The notes: generated by a model not told the origin, from the sequence alone. DNA of 64,000 bases from Thermodesulfobacteriota bacterium (GCA_035325995.1 DAOKYU010000003.1:248001-312000); one strand, 5' to 3'; shown: positions 51,805-60,491, counted from the stretch's first letter. Program-made: numbers and translations.

Positions 51805-52938
51805 ATGGGAGTTTATAAGAGGGGGAGTCATTGGTACATCGATTTTTATTACCAGAATAAAAGGATTCGAGAGGTTGTAACCGTCGAGGGAAAAGACCCT
51901 GCTTCTATAACGTTCAGGGATGCCGAAAGGGCGCTCGCGATAAGAAAGGCGGAGATTGCCACGGGGAAATTTAAGCTCGCAACAACTGAGAAGCCCGTGA
52001 AGTTTGAGAAGCTTGTAGAGGCATATCTTAAGTGGGTAGACGAAAATCATAAATCACCCGAAAGGGATTACACGTGTTGCAAGAATCTGCTCGCGTATTT
52101 CGGCGGAGGGAAGAACATCTACAGCTTTACCCTATGGGGTGTAGAGAAGTTTAAATCAGAAAGAAAGAAACAGGGCCGGAAGCCGGAGACGATTAACAAA
52201 GAACTCGGGGCGCTTCGTAGAATGTTTAATCTTGCTCTTGCCGGGACATTGAGCGTTAAAATAGGGAGAAACCCGATACAGGGGGTAAAGCTTTTAAAGG
52301 TACCTCCAACCAAAGTGAGGGCATTAAAAGAGGGAGAGTTTCAGAAGCTTTACAGCGCTGCCTCCGAGGGCTTCAGGCCTATTCTACTCTGTGCCTACAT
52401 GACAGGGATGCGGCGTTCGGAGATAGCGCGGCTAAAGTGGGAAGATGTCGATCTTGAGGACGGCTCCCTGTATGTAGCAGAAACCAAGAATGGGGAGCCG
52501 AGGTCTATTCCTATAGGGGAGCCTTTGCTGTCGATATTAAGGGAGTTAAAAAACAAAGCCACATGCGAGTACGTTTTTACTACACCAGACGGCAAGCCCT
52601 ACACTTCCCTTACCTCCTGGAAGAGGACGTGGACTACAGCCCTGAGAAACTCCGGAATTGAGAAGTGTCGCTTTCACGACCTGAGGCACACTTTTATCTC
52701 CAATCTTATAGTGGGTGAAAAAGAGGACTTCGCCACGGTTATGGCCTTATCAGGACATAAAGATATTTCGATGCTTAAGAGATATAGCCACACTCAGGAA
52801 GAGGCTAAGAGGGCGGCTGTAAAGAAGCTCGAAAAACGTGCTAAATCAGCAATACCGGTCACAAAACCGGTCACAGGGGTTGAAGACAGTCCCTCCGCCG
52901 AAGATAGTGTAATCGGCTTAACTACTTTTAATCAATAA
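51805..52938 (+). CDS. int: Tyrosine-type site-specific integrase of the island
   Basis: A 377-residue recombinase with an N-terminal arm-type DNA-binding unit (KRGSHWYIDFYYQNKRIREV), a SAM-like core-binding domain, and the catalytic domain: Arg in TGMRRSEIARLKWEDVD, His-x-x-Arg in HDLRHTFISNLI, His in LSGHKDISML and Tyr in KRYSHTQ. AGGAGG precedes the ATG. The stop is eight bases from the tRNA-Arg 3' end, the standard int-att arrangement. Its C-terminus matches the remnant at 44508. Confidence 0.95.
   Translation: MGVYKRGSHWYIDFYYQNKRIREVVTVEGKDPASITFRDAERALAIRKAEIATGKFKLATTEKPVKFEKLVEAYLKWVDENHKSPERDYTCCKNLLAYFGGGKNIYSFTLWGVEKFKSERKKQGRKPETINKELGALRRMFNLALAGTLSVKIGRNPIQGVKLLKVPPTKVRALKEGEFQKLYSAASEGFRPILLCAYMTGMRRSEIARLKWEDVDLEDGSLYVAETKNGEPRSIPIGEPLLSILRELKNKATCEYVFTTPDGKPYTSLTSWKRTWTTALRNSGIEKCRFHDLRHTFISNLIVGEKEDFATVMALSGHKDISMLKRYSHTQEEAKRAAVKKLEKRAKSAIPVTKPVTGVEDSPSAEDSVIGLTTFNQ
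52858..52877 (+). repeat. Paired GTCACA motif, right end of island
   Basis: GTCACA-N6-GTCACAGG, within the last codons of the integrase (PVTKPVTG). It is the counterpart of 44754-44773. Confidence 0.45.
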
Positions 52939-52946
52939 TATAAATT

Positions 52947-52993
52947 ATGGCGGGCGATGGGGGATTCGAACCCCCGACCTCAGGCTTCGGAGG
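52947..52993 (-). repeat. Attachment-site copy 3, part of the intact tRNA-Arg
   Basis: 47 bases identical to 44573-44619. The repeat stops in the anticodon loop, a common crossover point for tRNA-specific integrases. Confidence 0.92.
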
Positions 52994-53023
52994 CCTGCGC
53001 TCTATCCGCTGAGCTAATCGCCC
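52948..53023 (-). tRNA. tRNA-Arg(CCG), integration target
   Basis: A 76-base class I tRNA with encoded CCA. Acceptor GGGCGAT pairs with ATCGCCC. The D-arm (GCTCAGCGGATAGAGC), the anticodon arm CAGGC-CTCCGAA-GCCTG with anticodon CCG, and the T-arm GGGGGTTCGAATCCCCC are complete. Its 5' end overlaps the last codons of the UDG gene. Confidence 0.97.
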
Positions 53024-53838
53024 GGTCTGGAAATTCCAAGCTCCTTCATGACCTGCTGCATGTCTTCCCAAAGGGGCTTCTTGAAGTTCGGGTTTCTGAG
53101 AAGCGCCGCCGGATGATAAGTTACCATGACTTTGAACTTTCCGTAACGGTGAAATTTTCCGCGCAGGCTCCCGAGGCTCGCCTTCGTTTTGAGAATCGAC
53201 TGCGCCGCCGTGCTTCCGAGGCATACCACCACCTCTGGGTTTATCGACCTCAGCTCCTGGAACAGGAACGGCTCCCACTCCGCCATCTCCTCCGGGGTAG
53301 GGGTCCTGTTGTCGGGCGGCCTCGACTTCACGATATTCGAAATATAAACATCCTCCCTCTTAAGCCCCATAGCCTCTATAATCTTGTTCAGTAGCTGCCC
53401 GGCCCTCCCGACGAACGGCCTCCCCTGTATGTCCTCGTCCCTCCCCGGGGCCTCGCCGACGAATACGAGCCGCGCCTTCGGATTCCCCTCGCCGAAAACG
53501 ATCTGCCGGCTCCCCTCGAAAAGCCTCGACGACATCCGCTCCATAAGCTCCTTCTTTATCTCCCCGAGCGGCATTATCTTCGTGGACGAATCGAACATCC
53601 CCATCTGCTCCGGCACGCTTATTATCTCTTCGTTAGGTGCTGCTCCCCTGTCTTCTCTGGCAACGGTTCTTTTTTTCGTCACGGCTTCCTCCGGTCCGGG
53701 GTACTGCCTTTCCGTTCTGTCTCCGGCGGTCTCCTCCCTCATTTCCCTGAATACCCTCTTCACCCCCATCTCTTTCTGGAATTCGTAGTACCGCCTCAAG
53801 TCCCCGGCTATCTCTTTTATTTCGCGCTCCCTGCTCAT
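53014..53838 (-). CDS. Family-4-type uracil-DNA glycosylase without the Fe-S cysteines
   Basis: A 274-residue protein with the family-4/5 glycosylase core: VFVGEAPGRDEDIQGRPFVG (motif 1), ISNIVKSRPPDNRTPTPEE, CLGSTAAQSIL and VTYHPAALLRNP (motif 2). About 100 extra residues precede it. The four cysteines that hold the 4Fe-4S cluster in typical family-4 enzymes are missing: KSRPP for KCRPP, WEPFL for CxPFL, and no CxxC ahead of IVFGEG. Activity on uracil is likely but not certain. The stop codon lies inside the tRNA-Arg gene. A GTG at 53856 is an alternative start. Confidence 0.85.
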   Translation of the reverse strand: MSREREIKEIAGDLRRYYEFQKEMGVKRVFREMREETAGDRTERQYPGPEEAVTKKRTVAREDRGAAPNEEIISVPEQMGMFDSSTKIMPLGEIKKELMERMSSRLFEGSRQIVFGEGNPKARLVFVGEAPGRDEDIQGRPFVGRAGQLLNKIIEAMGLKREDVYISNIVKSRPPDNRTPTPEEMAEWEPFLFQELRSINPEVVVCLGSTAAQSILKTKASLGSLRGKFHRYGKFKVMVTYHPAALLRNPNFKKPLWEDMQQVMKELGISRPGD

Positions 53839-53967
53839 CTGTATTATATAAAACACGGTTTAACAGGAAAAATCCATACGCGACGCGTGAAGGCGAACTT
53901 TGTCCTCGGCTTGTGATTATGGTAAATAATTCTATCCTAATAGGAACTTCCGGACAGCGAGCGGGTG

Positions 53968-56451
53968 ATGAGAGAAAGCTACAAACCACACGAAATAGAG
54001 AAAAAACGCCAGGACGCCTGGGACGAAAAACGGCTCTACGAAGTCCGCGCCGAAAGGGGGAAGGACAAGTACTACGTCCTCGAAATGTTCCCCTATCCCT
54101 CTGGCCGCATCCACATGGGCCACGTCCGCAACTACACCATCGGCGACGTCATCGCCCGCTTCAAGAGGACGATGGGCTACAATGTCCTCCATCCCATAGG
54201 CTGGGATGCGTTTGGTCTCCCGGCGGAGAACGCCGCCATCGAAAGGGGCGTCCATCCCGCCAGGTGGACGTACGAGAACATCGCCCAGATGAAGGCCCAG
54301 CTCAAGAAGCTCGGCTACAGCTACGACTGGACGCGCGAAATCGCCACGTGCGATCCCACTTACTATAAATGGGAGCAGATGGTCTTCACACGCATGTACG
54401 AGAAGGGGCTCGCCTACCAGAAATCGACGACCGTCAACTGGTGCCCCTCGTGCGAAACGGTCCTCGCCAACGAGCAGGTCCAGGACGGCTACTGCTGGCG
54501 CTGCGGCTCCGAGGTCGTCCAGAAGGAGATGGAAGGCTGGTTCTTCAAAACCACGGCATATACGGACGAGCTCCTCGAATTTACCGAAAAGCTCAAAGAC
54601 GGCTGGCCCGAGCGTGTCCTCGCCATGCAGAAGAACTGGATAGGCAAGAGCACCGGGGCCGAAATCGAATTCCCCCTCGAAGAGCCCGCCGGCGGCGAAA
54701 AGAGCCTCGGCATATTCACGACGCGCCCCGACACGGTCTTCGGCGTCACGTACATGGCCATTGCCCCGGAACATCCCCTCGCGGCCGCGCTGATCAAGGG
54801 CAAGCCTGAAGAAGAAAAGGCCGCGGAATTTATCAAGAGGGTCATACGGCAGACGAGCCTCGAAAGGATAGCCGAAGGCGCGAAGAAAGAGGGCGTCTTC
54901 ACAGGCTCCTACGCGATAAACCCGTTCAACGGCGCGCGCGTTCCGATATACATCGCCAACTTCGTCCTCTACGCCTACGGCACCGGCATCATCATGTCCG
55001 TCCCGGCGCACGATCAGAGGGACTTCGAATTCGCGGCCGAGTACGGCATCCCCGTCGTCCCGGTCATAGCGCCCGAGGGGGCGAGCCTCGTGGCCGAGGA
55101 CATGACCGAGGCCTTTGAGGAGCCGGGCGTAATGATAAATTCCGGGCAGTTCACCGGCCTCCCTTCGGAGGACGGCAAGCAAAAGATAATCGAGTACGCC
55201 GAGGAAAAGGGCTTCGGCAAGCGTCAGATAAATTACAGGCTGAGAGACTGGGGCATTTCCCGCCAGAGATACTGGGGCACGCCGATACCCATAGTCTACT
55301 GCGAGGCGTGCGGCGTCGTCCCCGTCCCGGACAAAGACCTTCCCGTCGAGCTCCCTCTCGACATCGAATTCTCGGGGAAGGGGGGCTCCCCCCTCGCAAA
55401 AGCCGAGAGCTTCGTCAACACCACGTGCCCGAAGTGCGGCGGCCCGGCGCGGCGCGAGACGGACACGATGGATACATTCGTCGAATCGTCGTGGTACTTC
55501 CTGAGGTACGCCTCCCCCCATTTCTCAGAAGGCATCTTCGACCGCGCCGAGGTCGATTACTGGCTCCCCGTCGATCAATACATAGGCGGCATCGAGCACG
55601 CGATACTGCACCTCCTTTACGCGAGGTTCTTCACGAAGGCCCTCCGCGACCTCGGCTTCTGCAGGCTCGACGAGCCCTTCTCGAATCTTCTCACGCAGGG
55701 CATGGTCATAAAGGACGGGGCCAAGATGTCGAAGTCCCTCGGCAACATCGTCGACCCCGACGACATGATAGCCAGGTTCGGCGCCGATACCGTAAGGGTC
55801 TTCATGCTCTTCGCCGCCCCCGTACAGAAGGACCTCGACTGGAGCGACGAGGGCATCGAGGGCGCGTTCAGGTTCCTCGGCAGGCTCTGGCGTCTCATCT
55901 ACGAAAGGTTCGACAAGATCGAAAGCGTCAAAGTCCCGCCCGACCCGGCCGCCGTTTCCGAGGCGGGCAGGGCCCTCCGCGTAAAGGTCCACAAGACTAT
56001 AAAGAAGGTCACAGGCGACCTCGAAAAGTTTCAGTTCAACACCGCCATCGCCGCCGTGATGGAGCTCCTTAACGACGCGTCGCGTTTCGACCCCGAAGGC
56101 GAGGGCGACCTCTCCGCGCTCAGGGAATCCATCGAAGCGATGGTAAGGCTCCTCTATCCGATCGCACCCCACGTAACGGAAGAGCTCTGGGCCGGGCTCG
56201 GGTACGACGAGACCCTCGTCGACAAGCCGTGGCCGGCGTGGGACAAGGGGCTTGTCGCCGGCGCCGCCATAACCGTCGTCGTCCAGATAAACGGGAAGGT
56301 GAGGGCGCAGCTTTCGCTCGAGCCCGACGCAACAGAAGAAGACATGAAAGAGGCCGCCTTCGCGGACGAGAAAATCCAGGGACATATGGATGGTAAAGAG
56401 CCCCGCAAGGTCATAGTCGTGCCTAAAAAGCTGGTGAATATAGTCATGTAA
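53968..56451 (+). CDS. leuS: Leucyl-tRNA synthetase
   Basis: Charges tRNA-Leu; 827 residues, normal for the bacterial enzyme. The class I signatures are HMGH at 49-52 (PSGRIHMGHVRNY) and KMSKS at about 585 (GAKMSKSLGN). The zinc module CPSCETVL...CWRCGSEV and a full CP1 editing domain (TTRPDTVFGVTYM, GTGIIMSVPAHDQRD) are present. The C-terminal domain ends RKVIVVPKKLVNIVM. The GTG one codon upstream (53965) is equally possible. No clear ribosome-binding site is visible. Confidence 0.97.
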   Translation: MRESYKPHEIEKKRQDAWDEKRLYEVRAERGKDKYYVLEMFPYPSGRIHMGHVRNYTIGDVIARFKRTMGYNVLHPIGWDAFGLPAENAAIERGVHPARWTYENIAQMKAQLKKLGYSYDWTREIATCDPTYYKWEQMVFTRMYEKGLAYQKSTTVNWCPSCETVLANEQVQDGYCWRCGSEVVQKEMEGWFFKTTAYTDELLEFTEKLKDGWPERVLAMQKNWIGKSTGAEIEFPLEEPAGGEKSLGIFTTRPDTVFGVTYMAIAPEHPLAAALIKGKPEEEKAAEFIKRVIRQTSLERIAEGAKKEGVFTGSYAINPFNGARVPIYIANFVLYAYGTGIIMSVPAHDQRDFEFAAEYGIPVVPVIAPEGASLVAEDMTEAFEEPGVMINSGQFTGLPSEDGKQKIIEYAEEKGFGKRQINYRLRDWGISRQRYWGTPIPIVYCEACGVVPVPDKDLPVELPLDIEFSGKGGSPLAKAESFVNTTCPKCGGPARRETDTMDTFVESSWYFLRYASPHFSEGIFDRAEVDYWLPVDQYIGGIEHAILHLLYARFFTKALRDLGFCRLDEPFSNLLTQGMVIKDGAKMSKSLGNIVDPDDMIARFGADTVRVFMLFAAPVQKDLDWSDEGIEGAFRFLGRLWRLIYERFDKIESVKVPPDPAAVSEAGRALRVKVHKTIKKVTGDLEKFQFNTAIAAVMELLNDASRFDPEGEGDLSALRESIEAMVRLLYPIAPHVTEELWAGLGYDETLVDKPWPAWDKGLVAGAAITVVVQINGKVRAQLSLEPDATEEDMKEAAFADEKIQGHMDGKEPRKVIVVPKKLVNIVM

Positions 56452-56575
56452 GACGGCTCCACCGTCTTTTAGCGTTATACGCAGCGCGCCCGTCAGCGCG
56501 TGGGCCACCTTGTAAGAAAGCGCGCACGCCGATTAAACCGGTTTCCGGCCGGCTCAAAAGTGTGGTAAAGTGAAA

Positions 56576-56959
56576 ATGGATATGTCCTTCAAAAAGACTA
56601 CACCGTTCCTTTTCATTCTGGCGTCGCTTACGCTTGCCACGCTCTTTGGCCACGAAAGCGGCGGTCCGAAACACAACATCTACCTCGAAGCCCCCTGCCT
56701 TACCGGGGTTCTCCATGCCGATACGAGGGATTTGTCCGGGAATATGCGTAATGAAAACGCTCCCGGAAGAAGCACTATTTACAGCCTGGACCAGGACGCA
56801 GTTTCCGGCGCATATTTCCAGTCGGCGGGAATCTCCGGATTCGGCACAATCGTATTTCCGGAATCTCCAGGAAAACGCTATGAGGGCACAAAAGAAGCAA
56901 AACGCGATTTAATCACCTTCAACATCACCAATAAGTCCCCTCCCGATTACCTTCTTTAA
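56576..56959 (+). CDS. Small protein with N-terminal membrane segment, unknown
   Basis: About 127 residues, with KKTTPFLFILASLTLATLFG as a signal or anchor. The rest is hydrophilic (DTRDLSGNMRNENAPGRS, GFGTIVFPESPGKRYEG). GTG at 56570 and ATGs at 56576 and 56582 are all possible starts. No family is recognised. Confidence 0.4.
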   Translation: MDMSFKKTTPFLFILASLTLATLFGHESGGPKHNIYLEAPCLTGVLHADTRDLSGNMRNENAPGRSTIYSLDQDAVSGAYFQSAGISGFGTIVFPESPGKRYEGTKEAKRDLITFNITNKSPPDYLL

Positions 56960-57044
56960 GTCCGGCAGCCGGGGTTATACATGCCATAACCGTGAGAAGA
57001 CTCGTCTTTTGCACGGGATATTTTCGGATTTAGAGGAGAAAACT

Positions 57045-57353
57045 ATGTCCGCTATAAATAATATAAAAGCTATAGAGGGTTACGATCCATCCGGAGTAAC
57101 CGTATTCACCAGGGAAAACTGCATTTACTGCAATGCCGCCAAGGCCGTACTCGAAAGGGCCGGCGTCGTATACAGGGAAATTCCGATCGGCTCCTATGCC
57201 GAGCTGTGGAAGGCGATATGCCTTAAATACAAATGGAAGGGAGCGCCGCTCATACTTATGGGCGATAAACCCGTCGGCGGCTTTCCGGAGATTTGCATCC
57301 ATTTCGGAAGGAAGAGCATCTTCGACACGGCCGGGCGTTCCATGGGAATGTAA
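57045..57353 (+). CDS. Glutaredoxin-like protein
   Basis: A 102-residue thioredoxin-fold protein. VTVFTRENCIYCNAAKAVLERAG carries the CxxC pair Cys26 and Cys29 (CIYC instead of the common CPYC). GAPLILMGDKPVGGFPEI corresponds to the TVPxIFI...GGxDD part. It reduces disulfides, probably with glutathione or a similar thiol. GAGGAG precedes the ATG at 57045; the longer frame from 57009 lacks support. Confidence 0.85.
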   Translation: MSAINNIKAIEGYDPSGVTVFTRENCIYCNAAKAVLERAGVVYREIPIGSYAELWKAICLKYKWKGAPLILMGDKPVGGFPEICIHFGRKSIFDTAGRSMGM

Positions 57354-57387
57354 ACAGGTTCGCATTGCGTCGTCGTCCCGGCTGCGG

Positions 57388-58041
57388 CTATCGATTGCCG
57401 TCGCCGGCTTTTGCATATCTCGCCGCTATCAGGGATAGCTCCCGCGCGGCCTTCTCGGGGTCGGCGGCCCCGAAAACGCTCGTGATGACGGCTATGCCCG
57501 AGACGCCGGTGTCGAGAACGTCCGCCGCGTTCTCCGCCGTTATGCCGCCTATGGCGAACACCGGGATGCCCTTTATCCGCGCCGCCGCTTCCCTCAGCAC
57601 CTCGAACGGCGTAGGCGTCCTTCCTGGCTTGGTGGGAGTATTGTAAGGCGTCCCGAAGGCGACGTAATCCGCGCCCCCGGCGAGGGCGTCGAGCCCCCGT
57701 TCCATTTTCCCATAGCACGATACGCCTATGATGGCATCGCCGCCCAGCACACCCCTCGCATGTGATATCCCGGCGTCTTCCTCGCCCAGGTGCACCCCGT
57801 CCGCCCCTATCTCCGCGGCAAGCTCCGGCGAATCGTTTATAATCAGCGGGATTCCGTAGCGCCTTGTAATGCCGAGGAGGTTCTTCCCAAGCCCGATAAT
57901 CTCATGGCGCGGCGTGTCCTTCTCCCTTAGCTGGAGTATGCTCGCCCCGCCCCTTACTGCCGCCTCGACCGTCTCCGCGAAACGCTCCCTTGGTATGAGC
58001 TTCCGGTCCGTAATCAGGTAAAGTCCGCCGCCAGCTTTCAT
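57388..58041 (-). CDS. thiE: Thiamine-phosphate synthase
   Basis: Joins the pyrimidine and thiazole halves of thiamin. The 217-residue TIM barrel starts GGGLYLITDRKLIP, with ILQLREKDTP, LIINDSPELAAEIGADGVHLG, GVSCYG, YVAFGTPYNTPTKPG and IPVFAIGGI. These are the ThiE substrate-binding stretches. It belongs with the Thi4 gene at 4647-5462, although the two are over 50 kb apart. No TPP riboswitch is visible upstream. Confidence 0.94.
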   Translation of the reverse strand: MKAGGGLYLITDRKLIPRERFAETVEAAVRGGASILQLREKDTPRHEIIGLGKNLLGITRRYGIPLIINDSPELAAEIGADGVHLGEEDAGISHARGVLGGDAIIGVSCYGKMERGLDALAGGADYVAFGTPYNTPTKPGRTPTPFEVLREAAARIKGIPVFAIGGITAENAADVLDTGVSGIAVITSVFGAADPEKAARELSLIAARYAKAGDGNR

Positions 58042-58082
58042 GCCCGGATAATCTATACAATCGCGCCGGGATGAGCAAATGC

Positions 58083-58099
58083 TTTAACCGCGGGTTAAA
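58083..58099. promoter_or_regulatory. Inverted repeat TTTAACC-GCG-GGTTAAA
   Basis: A 7-bp dyad with a three-base centre, between divergent thiE and the outer-membrane protein gene. It may be an operator for either. Confidence 0.4.
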
Positions 58100-58116
58100 T
58101 TTTATGTCGAAATTCT

Positions 58117-58139
58117 TTGCAAACATAAATTGTTTGCAA
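58117..58139. promoter_or_regulatory. Inverted repeat TTGCAAACA-TAAAT-TGTTTGCAA
   Basis: A perfect 9-bp dyad with a five-base centre in the same divergent gap, about 105 bases upstream of the outer-membrane gene. The form suits a dimeric DNA-binding regulator. Confidence 0.5.
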
Positions 58140-58243
58140 TATGTTATGTAATTAAAGCTCGTTGCGGGATAATCTTAGAAATTACTTGAAATATTTAGGT
58201 CCCTATTATAAAATGAATCCTAAACGGCCGGAGGTACGACTGA

Positions 58244-59131
58244 ATGAGACAGAAAAGCCGCCCGAACGGGGTGCTCGTTACACTCTCCTTAATATTCGCG
58301 ATATCGCTTTCGGCGGTTGCCATTTCGCTCGAAGAGGCCCGAGCCGCGGACAGGAACATTCCGTATTCCTTCTTCCTGGAGCATCCCTACAGCTCGACGG
58401 GCCTTAAGGGTAATCTCGAGATCACATCCGTAGACGGCGGGGGTGCGCTGGTAATGAACCAGCTCAGGCTCGACATCGACCTCGGGAATAATTACTTCGG
58501 CCTCTACGGCAAATTCCCGTTCGCGGGCGTAACCGACGGCGTCTTCGGCGACGGGGATTACGACTTCGGCAACATAGGCGTCGGAACCAAATACGCACTT
58601 CACTCCTCCGGCACGAGCGTCTTCACGGTCGGATTCGAAGCGATACTTCCCACGACGGGCGACGACCTCGGGGCGCTCGGGGCCCGCTCCTACTTCCGCG
58701 ACTTCGCCTACTTCACCGACGACGCCTACACCTTCGTCCCCTACGCCGTCTTCGCCGTAAGCGGGAGCATGTTCGCGCTCCAGGCGAACCTCGATTTCGA
58801 CATAATGACCAACGCGAAAAAGGCCGACGGCAGCCCGTTCGATACCGGCGGCGACAGCACCGAGCTCATACTCAAATACGGCGCCACGGCCAGCCTCACG
58901 CCCGACTTCGGCGTTCCCTTCACGACCTCCTTTCTCCTCGAAATGCTCCTCGCGTCCTCGACGACGTTCGAAAATAACGTAACCGGGGCGTACGTAACCC
59001 CGGGCGTCAGGGTAGGCGGCCGGATGTTCAGCTTCGGGGCGGGCGTCCAGATACCCTTCGGCAGCAGCGAGATTACCAGCTTCGCCGGCGTCGACTTCCT
59101 GGTGGATGTGCTCGTAAAGTTCGGCGGCTGA
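58244..59131 (+). CDS. Predicted outer-membrane beta-barrel protein
   Basis: A 295-residue exported protein; CGGAGG lies 9-10 bases ahead of the ATG, and the signal peptide ends EEARAAD. The mature part is alternating polar/aromatic strands (MNQLRLDIDLGNNYFGLYGKF, FGNIGVGTKYALHSSGTSVFTVGFEAILP, in parts) and ends DFLVDVLVKFGG. This fits a 10-12-strand barrel or MetA-like transporter. No substrate can be inferred. The divergent gap carries two dyads. Confidence 0.6.
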   Translation: MRQKSRPNGVLVTLSLIFAISLSAVAISLEEARAADRNIPYSFFLEHPYSSTGLKGNLEITSVDGGGALVMNQLRLDIDLGNNYFGLYGKFPFAGVTDGVFGDGDYDFGNIGVGTKYALHSSGTSVFTVGFEAILPTTGDDLGALGARSYFRDFAYFTDDAYTFVPYAVFAVSGSMFALQANLDFDIMTNAKKADGSPFDTGGDSTELILKYGATASLTPDFGVPFTTSFLLEMLLASSTTFENNVTGAYVTPGVRVGGRMFSFGAGVQIPFGSSEITSFAGVDFLVDVLVKFGG

Positions 59132-59156
59132 AACGGTCCCGCCGGAGAGGGCAGTA

Positions 59157-60491
59157 CTACTTCTCTATGGATTTGAAGATCGTCTCGGTGATCGCGTCGT
59201 AATCGGGCGGGAGCTCTACCGGCCTGTTCGCATACTTCGAGAAAACCCCTTCGAGCTGGCCCATGTGGTAGCCGATCTTGAACTCGACGAACTTGAGCCC
59301 GTGCGCGGTGGATACTATGACGACGCGGTCCGACTTCTTGAATGCGTTCCTTTCCTTTAACTTAAGGAACGCCGCCAGCGCGACCCCCGTGTGGGGGCAG
59401 TTGAAGGTCCCAGTCTTGTCGACGAGCGCGGACGCGTCCGCAAGCTCCTGCTCGCTCGCCTGCTCGACTATGCCGTCGAACTCCTTGAGAGTCCTTATCG
59501 CCTTGTTTATGCTCACCGGGTTTCCGATCTGTATGGCGTTTGCGAGCGTCTTCTTTGCCTTTACGGGATGAAACTCCTCGAAGTTCTTCAAATAGCTCAG
59601 ATAAAGCGGGTTTGCATGCTCGGCCTGGGCGCACACGAGGCGCGGGAGCTTGTTTATGAGCCCGAGCTCGCGCATCATCAGAAAGCCCTTTCCGAGGGCC
59701 GATATATTCCCCAGGTTCCCGCCCGGGATCACTATCCAGTCCGGCACCTCCCAGTCGAACTGCTGGCAGAGCTCGATACTTATCGTCTTCTGCCCCTCGA
59801 TCCTGAGGGAATTTATGGAATTGGCGAGATATATATTGTTCTGCGTGCAGACCTTCTGCACCATCTCCATGCACCCGTCGAAATCCGTATCGAGCGACAG
59901 GACCAGCGCCCCGTTCGATATGGGCTGGACGAGCTGGGCGATGGACACCTTATCCTTCGGCAGGAACACTATCGCCGGTATCCCCGCCGAGGCGCAGTAG
60001 GCTGCGAGCGCCGCCGACGTGTCGCCGGTCGAGGCGCAGGCCACGGCCGGTATGCTCTTCCCGTCGGCTGTCATCTGCTTGACGACGGACACGAGAACGG
60101 TCATGCCGAGGTCCTTGAACGAACCCGTGTGGCTGTTTCCGCACATCTTCAGCCATATATCTTCCATGCCGATCTGCGAGCCGAACCTCTCGGCCCAGAA
60201 CAAATTGGTCGCCCCTTCGTACATCGAAACGACGTTTTCGTCCTCGACGTAGGGGCACACCCATTCCTTCTTCCCCCAGACCGAGCTCCCGTGCGGCCAC
60301 GACTGCTTCCTGTAGCGGTTGTCGAAAAGCGCCCGCCACTCGTCTGCCGACTTTTCCTTCAGCTTTTCCATGTCGTGCCGGACTTCGAGCAGATTCCCGC
60401 ACTTCCTGCAGCGGTAAATTATCTCGTCAAGAGAGTAGGTTTCGCCGCATTCGTCGTCTATACAGGCAAACCACGCCCTATACTCACTCAT
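59157..60491 (-). CDS. thrC: Threonine synthase
   Basis: Makes threonine from O-phosphohomoserine with PLP. The 444-residue protein has an N-terminal zinc-ribbon-like segment with Cys10, Cys15, Cys28 and Cys31 (CIDDEC, CRKCG), found in many archaeal-type (class II) threonine synthases. The PLP lysine is Lys126 in NSHTGSFKDLGM, and VIPGGNLGNISALGKG binds the PLP phosphate. The ATG at 60491 is chosen; a TTG-led frame from 60527 is less likely. The C-terminus includes GTFNCPHTGVALAA. Confidence 0.93.
   Translation of the reverse strand: MSEYRAWFACIDDECGETYSLDEIIYRCRKCGNLLEVRHDMEKLKEKSADEWRALFDNRYRKQSWPHGSSVWGKKEWVCPYVEDENVVSMYEGATNLFWAERFGSQIGMEDIWLKMCGNSHTGSFKDLGMTVLVSVVKQMTADGKSIPAVACASTGDTSAALAAYCASAGIPAIVFLPKDKVSIAQLVQPISNGALVLSLDTDFDGCMEMVQKVCTQNNIYLANSINSLRIEGQKTISIELCQQFDWEVPDWIVIPGGNLGNISALGKGFLMMRELGLINKLPRLVCAQAEHANPLYLSYLKNFEEFHPVKAKKTLANAIQIGNPVSINKAIRTLKEFDGIVEQASEQELADASALVDKTGTFNCPHTGVALAAFLKLKERNAFKKSDRVVIVSTAHGLKFVEFKIGYHMGQLEGVFSKYANRPVELPPDYDAITETIFKSIEK

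Larger units (their letters stand above)
44573..52993. mobile_element. Right island: 8.4-kb integrative element with an SOS cassette
   Basis: Flanked by 47-bp direct repeats that are part of tRNA-Arg(CCG). The intact integrase (51805-52938) abuts the right repeat. Other genes: an excisionase-like HTH protein, a RepA/DnaB-like ATPase, several small genes, SRAP, UmuD and UmuC. No capsid, portal, terminase or conjugation gene is present, so it is a genomic island or satellite rather than a full prophage. Confidence 0.88.

Noticed and set aside
44573..52993. Prophage
   Set aside because: Integrase and replication-like genes are present, but no capsid, portal, terminase, tail or lysis gene is.
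53932..55521. Long open frame (529 codons) antisense to leuS
   Set aside because: It mirrors codon bias of leuS in a G+C-rich genome, has no family features and no ribosome-binding site. The same applies to 14163-15506 (antisense to the sigma factor) and 30913-32109 (antisense to ku).
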